64,000 nt of DNA from Hydractinia symbiolongicarpus (lineage: Eukaryota; Cnidaria; Hydrozoa; Anthoathecata; Hydractiniidae), in NCBI RefSeq assembly GCF_029227915.1, contig NC_079884.1:21824001-21888000 (forward strand), written 5' to 3'. This document shows positions 57,001 through 64,000 of this stretch, in pieces; position 1 is the stretch's first letter; every line of letters begins with the position of its first letter. The notes under the pieces are model-generated. The model ran no database searches, had not been told where the DNA came from, and saw only the letters and a program-made list of their open reading frames with translations. A program made the translations under genes and the position numbers.

Positions 57001-57566
57001 AAGAATCTCAAAGAAAAAATAACTTACTATAACAGCGGGATAGTGTAAAAATAATTATTCCCAATAGCATAATTGTAAATATCATTAGCTCTACCAATGT
57101 GACACAAAGAGCCATTGTTTAAAGGAATCCCGAGGTACTTTTACAAGTTGGACTCATTTGAAAGATTTGCATGAGAAATGCTAAAGGATATATTTACTTT
57201 TAGTCAAAACTTCATGTAACTCCAGATACAGATTTTTAAATATTTATTTTTCTTGTCACTCGACTGCCATCTTGGTTATCTTCGACCTTCTTCTTCGTTC
57301 AAATTTTTCATTCTAGCTCCAGTCTTTCTTAGTGGCACGTGACCTTGTTACGTAATATTTTAGTAGTGCTCACTGTATAGCCAGAACATATACCTTCGCG
57401 CTGCCAAGTGAAACGAAAGCTCTCTACAAATAATTATTTTTTAAGCAAAAATTAAAATAATTCTGCATAAAGTTCTTTATATATAAACGATTATTTTTTT
57501 CTCAAAAAATAAAAATAATTCTACATATGTTTTTCACATAGCTGAGCAATCAAAGGAAAAATAAAA

Positions 57567-57656
57567 TTTGCATGATTTTTATTTTAAAGGACTTTTTATT
57601 TGAGACGCAAGTTGTGCATGATATTTATTTCAAAGGAGTTTTATTTTGGAAGGCAA
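57567..57656. repeat. Diverged two-unit direct repeat
   Basis: Two copies of about 45 bp built on GCATGATTTTTATTTTAAAG and GACTTTTTATTTGAGACGCAA, differing at several bases. Confidence 0.6.
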
Positions 57657-58105
57657 ATATGAGTAATATGTGTGTCCATAAAGTCCATAAAAAGTTATGG
57701 AAAAAGTTGAAGAGGGAAGGGAGAGGGGCTGCATAACCCCTCCCCCTCCAGCACGAATAGTATTAGGGACGGTTACAACCTTTGTAATTTAAGGCGGCAG
57801 CCAGCTTTTGCCAAGGTAATTACCGACATATTTTCAAAACATGTACCTTTGCGTTGGCAATTATTTGACGTGGTAACCCTGCTTATTTTAGCGCACTAAC
57901 GCAAAAGGGAAAAATGATGAGTTTAGTTTACTAGACTACGTTGATGTTCGCGTTATCATATTGGAAGAATATCATGAAAACAAACTTTAATCAGACAGTA
58001 ATTTCTGGCTCTTTCTGTATCGCGGGATGAATTAACTAAGTATACCTTTCTATTGATTTTTTATTATTTTTAATAAAAAATATATTCATCTACTGATTAC
58101 TTTAG

Positions 58106-58147
58106 GCAACCTCGTCCCCAAAGATTGTTGTTAAGAACAAGGTTGGC
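58106..58147. repeat. Very short member of the CCTCGTCCCC family
   Basis: GCAACCTCGTCCCCAAAG at left and AAGAACAAGGTTGGC at right, 42 bp in all. Confidence 0.5.
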
Positions 58148-58400
58148 AATACTCATTTCAGCATCATACCCTGCCTATAGGTCGACAGGTTATCAGTAAT
58201 TTTTACAACCTGTTTGTTGAAATAAATTCTTTTAAATTTGAAATAAAAGAAATTATGCCCACACCTGCTGCTAATATATTATTTTTTTGTGACTTGAGTT
58301 AGTTTAGTAGGAGGAAAGTATATATATATATATATAGGTAGCTATATAAAGGAAAAAGTGGCCACTTATCATCATACCTAACTTAAAATATGTCCATATC

Positions 58401-58455
58401 TTTACCCAATCAGGTGACTTTACCCAATCAGGTGACTCTACACCAATCAGGGTAA
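58401..58455. repeat. Tandem repeat, 17-18 bp unit
   Basis: Three copies of TTTACCCAATCAGGTGAC, the last diverged (CTACACCAATCAGG). Confidence 0.85.
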
Positions 58456-59972
58456 AGCATCTGATCCAAGTAATTATTTTTTTGCCTAAAATTTCTTCTA
58501 AAAAAAACAAGCTGCTGACTGTAAGTTTTCATTTGGATTGACAAAATGGTGCATATTTTTATTTATATATATTTGTCTAGAACTCACATGCATAGGGTCT
58601 GACTTCTATTTTGAATGTTCTAGACATTTAGTTTGAGTTAGTTTAGTACGAAGCGAGTTTATGATGGCCAACATGAGCACCGTAAGAAGAATAGCTATAA
58701 ACACAGATGAATGGTGCATTGGCTATTGCTTCATATATGAAGCTAAATTATAAGTATATAGGTAATTTTATGACATAGCATGATAGTAAAAAAACTATAT
58801 AAAGTTACCTTCATTGGGTGATTTGGTTTTCTGTTGGGAGATTTAAGCACAAACATGCAATCACCCCATCGATGAGGTCGTAAAAACTACTACTCATGGA
58901 GACTCACTCGATTGAGTGGTCGTAAAGGTTACCGCCAGGGTCAACTAATGATGGGATTGTTTACTATAATTGTGGATAGGGTCCACCCAATACACTCAAT
59001 TATAGTGCAGAGTTTTTCCTGCGTGCACAGAAATGGAGGTAACTTATCCGCTTGGTTTGTTTACATTTTTACCTCCTTTCCTTTGCGCGCATCGTGCATA
59101 ACGTAATCACCTAGATGCGGGCGCAAGTAAATATCGGGACTGTGATTCCATGCTATCCAGGGAAAGATCATGTCATGTATAGCTATATGCACTGACAGGA
59201 TAGCTAGCCATTCATCCATTTATAAATTAAGGATAGATAATACCTTAGCACATAATATATAAAACAACACTATCAATTTATTGATAAGTAGCCAGCTGGG
59301 TAGCTCTAGCTAGTATATATACTCAGCTGATTACTTTATTTTAGCTTTGCACTATATAGGTAACTAGCTATATATAAAATAACACTATTAATTCTTGAGG
59401 AAGCAAGCTGGGTACAAATAAAAAGATATAGGTAGGAGATGGCCATTATATGTCCACAAACCTTACAACGTTGTCCAATCAAGCATAACTGCATGATTCC
59501 ACTCACTTTTGTTTTGTTTTGCAAATGCAACCATTTTTGTTTCATCACGTGATAAGAGCGCCTTCTTTCCTTACACCGAGTGTCCTGGGGTTCTTTTTTG
59601 CTAGCGCATCCTAATGGTTTCATTTTAAATTTGTCTCTATTTTAACTACATAATTAATATTTTAATTTTTCATAAATTATTTTCTAATATTTCAGTGACA
59701 TCTGTTTTGCATGCCGCCATCAACAACCATCTATGTCTCCAGGCTGCGTTGTTGTGAAGTTCTTGATCAACAACAACGATCGCAATAGCAAATAACAACT
59801 TCTGCAAGTATTTGTACAAGCAGTTGTGCAATTTTTCATACTTGCACAACATTACCTGCATTGTGCATCTAGACACGGAAAATGTTTCGTTATATATTCA
59901 TAAAAAATTACTTTAAGTTGTAGTTCATCCAGTTAACACTACTTAGCTTGCACTGTGCTGTTATCTCTTATG

Positions 59973-61356
59973 ATCCCAGCCGGCACAAGACGTCTTAAAG
60001 ACGTCTTAAAATGTCTTTTTTAAATCTTCTGTTAGAAAACGCTATTAAGATGTCTTTAATGCATCTTCTTAAGAACGTCTCTCAAAAGACACCTTTTATA
60101 CGTCTTTTGAAAGTAAATAAATTCGAATCTTGTAGTATACGCATTTTAGATGTCTTTTAGAAGACCTTCAAAAGACGTCTATTAAAAGACATCTAAAAGT
60201 GATCTAAAATATATCTTTTAAAAGACGTCTTTCTCTTCTTGTTATAATGCATCTAAAACGCGTCTTTTAAAAGACGTCTTCTCCTTCTTTTAAAACTGGT
60301 CTTAAATGCGTCTTTCAAAAGACGTTCGTTTTTTATATGAAAAATTCGATTTAAAAAAACGGGGGTGTTCGCAAACTTAGATAGCATGTTTATTTTTTTC
60401 GGAAATCAATTTTTCACGAAATTGATGAAAGTGGTAATCGTCACTTTTAATTATTTTTAAAAACTAATGTATTTTAACGACCCTTAATAATACGATTTTT
60501 TCATTACATCGTAATTTTGCTTTCCTGCACCTCCTGGCGGATATTCTTCGATGAAAATTAGCGGTATTTTAATGAAAGCATCAGAGAGATTTTAATTTTC
60601 GTCAGGATCTTCACTACTACATTGATGGCGCAAGCCAATTTAAAAAGCAACAAAGACAAAGTTCCGCTGGAAGGCAAATTAATTTATAAAATTATAGTAG
60701 GTAAGTGTATTAGCTGATGTATTACGTTGTTACCCTTCTATGTATGGTGTGTTTTCTGACTACGTTTCTATGAAAGTTCTTTCTCTGGAAATAAGCTTTT
60801 TTTCTCTCTAGATTCTGTCCACGAGCGTTTCAAAGAATGAGCAAGAAATGCGACGCATAATTGGGACCAACCTGCGAACGCTCCCAGTCAGAAGATCAGG
60901 GACATGGGTACCTTAAACGTATAAATTTCCAAAAAACAAAGGACAAAATACATTTAATATATCTCTTTTGTTTATTTCATATAATGCCTATTTTTTCTAA
61001 AAAGTTGAATAAAAAAAAAACAAAAAAAACAAAAACCAAGGAAGACGTCTTATAGATAGATAAAAGATGTCTTTCTAAAGATGCATTTAAAAAGTTGCAT
61101 TAAAGATGCATTATAGTCGCTTCTACATCTATAAAAGGTCTAAAAGACATCGTAAAAGATTTCTTAAAAACGTCTAAAAGACGTCTTTGAAAAGACGTCT
61201 AAAAGAGACCTTTTGAAATGCATCTTTAAAAAGACCTCTTTTAGATGCTTAAAAAGATGCATAATAGACGGACAAATCAGCGCCAAAAAAGACGTCTTTT
61301 AGAAAAGCAGAAGATGTCTAAAAGACGTCTTTTATAGCTCTTTGTGCCGGCTGGGA
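59973..61356. mobile_element. TIR element densely packed with GACGTC palindromes
   Basis: Left end ATCCCAGCCGGCACAAGACG and right end TTTGTGCCGGCTGGGAT are inverted. Next to each end (59990-60325 and 61020-61335) lie many degenerate copies of AAAAGACGTCTTTT in both orientations, so the ends could form a large foldback. The central 700 bp (60330-61015) is not repetitive and holds a possible two-exon ORF. No transposase is recognised. Only AT could be a target duplication, and it is palindromic with the ends. Confidence 0.8.
60625..60840 (+). CDS. Possible two-exon mini-ORF (34 aa) inside the GACGTC element
   Basis: Exons 60625-60700 (ATG to a GTAAGT donor) and 60812-60840 (acceptor after TTTCTCTCTAG, ending TGA) join in phase. 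The protein starts MAQANLKSNKDKVPLEGKL. The splice signals are strong but the product is unrecognised and tiny. It may be a captured piece of a host first exon, or chance. Confidence 0.2.
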
Positions 61357-61649
61357 TGGGACGGTGTTGATATACAATTGTCTGAACATGTGTCATATTG
61401 CTCTCTTACAGCTGCTCAACAATGGTTTTCGCTCCTACACCTCCCCCGGATAAAAGAAAGCACCAACACTACTAAAAAGGAAACGGTTCTTAGGATCTGG
61501 AAAAAGGTAAAAAGTAATTTTGTCTTTGTGATTTATAAAGGAGCTTGATAATAAGAAAACTAAAATATTAACAACTTGTTGCATTGTAATAACTTATCCG
61601 CATACAATTGTAACAACTATGTCTTCTACGAACTTTCCTTTAAAACATT

Positions 61650-62489
61650 TCAATGGTTAGTCTTGCTTTTCCCATCTTTTCTTCGATAAATCTTTCTTAT
61701 GATAACTTCTTCATTTTCTTTCTCCTCTTCTCTTTCTTTTTGCTTTCTTTCTTTAAACTGCAACAGTAAATCTGAACTTCTTTTGATCTCGAGTAAAGTT
61801 TGGGACTTCTTCTCCTCGAATTCTCTGCGGAATTTCTCAGATTTGCTTTGCGCTTCCTAAGGAGGAAAAAAGGACATTTACGAAAAATAAAACAAGAAAA
61901 GTAAAGCAACAAACAAAAACAAAAAAAGCACAAAAAACTCAAAAAACAACAGAAATAACAACCACCACCACCACCAACAACAAAAAACAACAAGAACAAC
62001 GCAAACAACAACAAAACCTTCACCAACAAAGATAAAACACTTTTAAAATTTTTCACGACAAATTCATTAAACGCTGAAAAATATACAGACAAACCATGTT
62101 ACAGAAAACATAAAGGAACGAACTGCGTGCTTATAAAATTTCTAATCTTTAAGTAAGTCTAACAGGCAATGAATGTTAAGAATATCCCATACTTTCTTCG
62201 AGTTTTCATAAAAAAGGGGAAAGTCAAATCATTACCTTTTCGCCGTTACTTTTACGCCTCCACCAGTTTGAAATCTTAAAAGGAAAACAAAAATTATCTA
62301 TTTTTATTTCATACATATAATCTCAACAGTGAAATAAACTCTTACTTTAGATGGGATTTCCATTTTTTTTCTCTGAATGATTTTACTTTTGTTTACAAAA
62401 TTTGCACAAAAATCGAACAAATTGTTCGAGCTATAGGAGAAGACACTCCATCGTGGCTGTTTTGTTGGCATTAATTCAGAAGTTGACAT
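61650..62489 (-). CDS. Small coiled-coil protein of unknown function, 129 aa, 3 exons
   Basis: Exons 62346-62489, 62236-62274 and 61650-61856 join in phase 0 with GTAAGA and GTAATG donors and TTTTAAG and CCTTAG acceptors. The N-terminal third (MSTSELMPTKQPRWSVFSYS) has aromatic residues. A short basic link with N-W-W-R-R-K follows. The last exon is a highly charged helix (EKFRREFEEKKSQ, then FKERKQKEREEEKENEE) predicted to be coiled coil, ending in a basic tail. I do not recognise the family. Coherent phases over three exons support a real gene; upstream exons are possible. Confidence 0.5.
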
Positions 62490-62810
62490 GGTTTTACTTT
62501 TACTGCGGACTTTTATTTAAAGAATACCTGCTCTGTGGTGGTTTGACTGATTGTCAAGAATTTACATTGCCTAAATATGTTTCTTTCGTCGGCCTAAAAA
62601 ATAAAATTGTGAAAAATACTTGATTTACGGAAATAATTCTTCCCAAAAAACCTTCACAATGGTTTGTTGACGAAAAAAACCTTCACGACTGATTCTTGAC
62701 AATTAATCTTCGCAAATTGTACTTTGATAAAATAAGTCTTCGTAGGTGCAAAAACTTGCGTGGGCAGAAATTTTTCATGAGCACCAAGTCACCCAAGAGC
62801 ATCAAGTTTA

Positions 62811-63518
62811 AGGCCGGCGCAAATGCATCAAAATTTTTATTAAAATCCATCAAACTGGTGATTAAAAATTTTATCGAAACTGAAAAGAAGAAAAAAAGAA
62901 AAAAAAACGATTTTAATGGATTTTGTTGAAATTTGTTTTCGAACAAACTTTTTATCAAAATTAATTGCGTTAATCAAAATAGATTTTAGTTTTTAATGCA
63001 TTTGAGTTGATTTCAATAAAATTTATTTCTTATTCCACCGCGTTGAGTGTAAAAAACATGTAAGATGGAGTTTCTTTCGAATGTTTTACATCACCTGCGT
63101 AGCTAAAAAGCGGTGAGTGCTAACCTCTGATCGCCTTTGATGGGTTGTGTTCTTCCAGGTCGCTCCTTTGGGCTTATTTGGTCATTTAATTTGGCCAAAA
63201 AGATTCGAAGTCAGTAATATCCTCGACTCTTAATTCTTTTTTTTATGTTATTTCACCCAATCTCGAGTTGGTCCTCGAGTAGGCTTTTCGTCGCCAGAAC
63301 CAAAGAGCTCATTCAGCAAAACAAAAATTGCTAGCTCTGCCATATTGAATTTTAAAATGAATGGAATACCAAAATTTAAATGTTTTCATCAAACTCATTA
63401 TAATGACATTGCAAATGACAAATTCGATTTCATCAAAACATTTGGATTTTCATCAAAATCTCATCAAAATCAAGATGCTCGATTTTGATGAAAAATTTTG
63501 ATGCATCTGCGCCGGCCT
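62811..63518. mobile_element. TIR element with TTA target duplication (PIF/Harbinger-like MITE)
   Basis: Left AGGCCGGCGCAAATGCATCA and right the complement of AGGCCGGCGCAGATGCATCA. TTA flanks both sides (62808-62810 and 63519-63521). The ends continue inward with ATCAAAATT motifs. The 708-bp body has no supported ORF. A TTA duplication is the PIF/Harbinger habit; the superfamily call is inference. Confidence 0.7.
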
Positions 63519-63709
63519 TTATGAACATCAAAAAATTTTATATATTCATTCCATTCAATTCTTTTAAATAAAAATATAAAAGTTAACGCTTAAAATTTTT
63601 TATTTTTGGGGGGGCAATTTTCTTTAGCTTTATTTTGTACGCTTACCGTATAAATGTTTTAAAGTGAAAAGCGAAAAAAGCTAGATATCTCCATTTCAAA
63701 CTTGGATGC

Positions 63710-63797
63710 AATCTCGTTTCCAGGGCATTTTGCCTTGTTAATGAAGATACTCTACTATAACGGCTCAGGGTTCACAAGACCATGCAAACGAGATTGA
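63710..63797. mobile_element. MITE with 9-bp target duplication, CCTCGTTCCCAGG family
   Basis: AATCTCGTTTCCAGGGC at left and GCAAACGAGATTGA at right are inverted. The flanks are identical, CTTGGATGC at 63701-63709 and 63798-63806. This is the best-preserved insertion of the family in the window. Confidence 0.7.
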
Positions 63798-64000
63798 CTT
63801 GGATGCTCATTTGTTTTTTCTAGTGTGCATTGTTCTAATCGGGCGCACGATCTTCCTGCAATCAGTACGTCGCGCAATAAGATTGAATTGCACTTTCGCT
63901 TTTACATTTTGCCTGTCAGAAAACATTTTGGCGCCTAATTTCTAGAAATTTGACACTTGCAAAAAATGTTTTTCATTTAAAAAACAAAACAGAACCACAT

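Larger units (their letters stand above)
54046..59970. other. Large gene-poor stretch
   Basis: AT-rich, with no exon carrying a recognisable motif. It includes small repeats at 57567-57656, 58106-58147 and 58401-58455 and several TAGCTA-type tracts near 59180-59370. Part of 54046-57400 may be the stomatin 5' region. Confidence 0.45.

Noticed and set aside
59336-59876. Reverse-strand ORFs (95 and 68 aa)
   Set aside because: Some Cys/His residues but no zinc-finger spacing and no supported splice partner.
61390-61510. Possible exon bounded by TTACAG and GTAAAA with the peptide MVFAPTPPPDKRKHQ
   Set aside because: Short, all frames ambiguous, no partner exon; not enough to call.

Overview
This is an A+T-rich, intron-rich animal nuclear sequence. 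Every recognisable gene is metazoan in type: KIF23/MKLP1, EXOSC1, a tetraspanin, a serine/threonine dehydratase-serine racemase family enzyme, a P5B ATPase, a peroxisomal-type acyl-CoA thioesterase and stomatin. Introns are GT-AG and AT-rich. The repeats (mini-Helitrons, a dispersed CCTCGTTCCCAGG-type MITE family, TIR elements, tRNA-headed SINEs, a decayed LINE) suit a marine invertebrate. My best guess is a cnidarian, possibly a hydrozoan; this is inference, and no species can be named from the sequence alone. All exon coordinates were read by eye from splice sites and reading frame.

Layout. 1-8286 (+): the 3' thirty exons of KIF23, from inside the motor domain to the stop. 9640-12842: a 3.2 kb inserted element with a 6-bp target duplication (GTTTAT). 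Its long inverted ends are arrays of a 31-bp unit, and it carries a small SAM-like gene and a ubiquitin/UBX-like ORF rather than a visible transposase. 13127-16412: a graveyard of repeats (a CCTAATTAGG-rich TIR element, a SINE, another TIR element and a broken LINE). 18257-18829 (+): EXOSC1 in one exon. From here to the end every recognised host gene is on the minus strand: tetraspanin (19020-23723, 7 exons), PLP-dependent dehydratase/racemase (25954-29125, 7 exons), P5B ATPase (31635-35524, 2 exons) and BAAT/ACOT-family thioesterase with C-terminal SKL (39622-43233, 3 exons).

44380-46990 holds a decayed reverse-transcriptase repeat, a TA-flanked MITE and two mini-Helitrons. 46858-54020 is a 3.58 kb direct tandem duplication that contains stomatin. 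The 54045-side copy is complete. The other has lost its start codon and first codons at the duplication junction. 54046-59970 is gene-poor. 59973-61356 is a TIR element full of GACGTC palindromes. 61650-62489 (-) is a small three-exon coiled-coil gene of unknown function. 62811-63518 is a TTA-flanked TIR element, and a MITE with a 9-bp target duplication follows.

The host genes do not form a pathway; they are ordinary independent eukaryotic neighbours (cytokinesis motor, RNA exosome cap, membrane organisers, amino-acid and lipid metabolism, lysosomal-type transport). The most unusual material is mobile DNA: the SAM/UBX-carrying foldback-like element, the mini-Helitrons that share a 3' end but differ at the 5' end, and the almost identical stomatin duplication.
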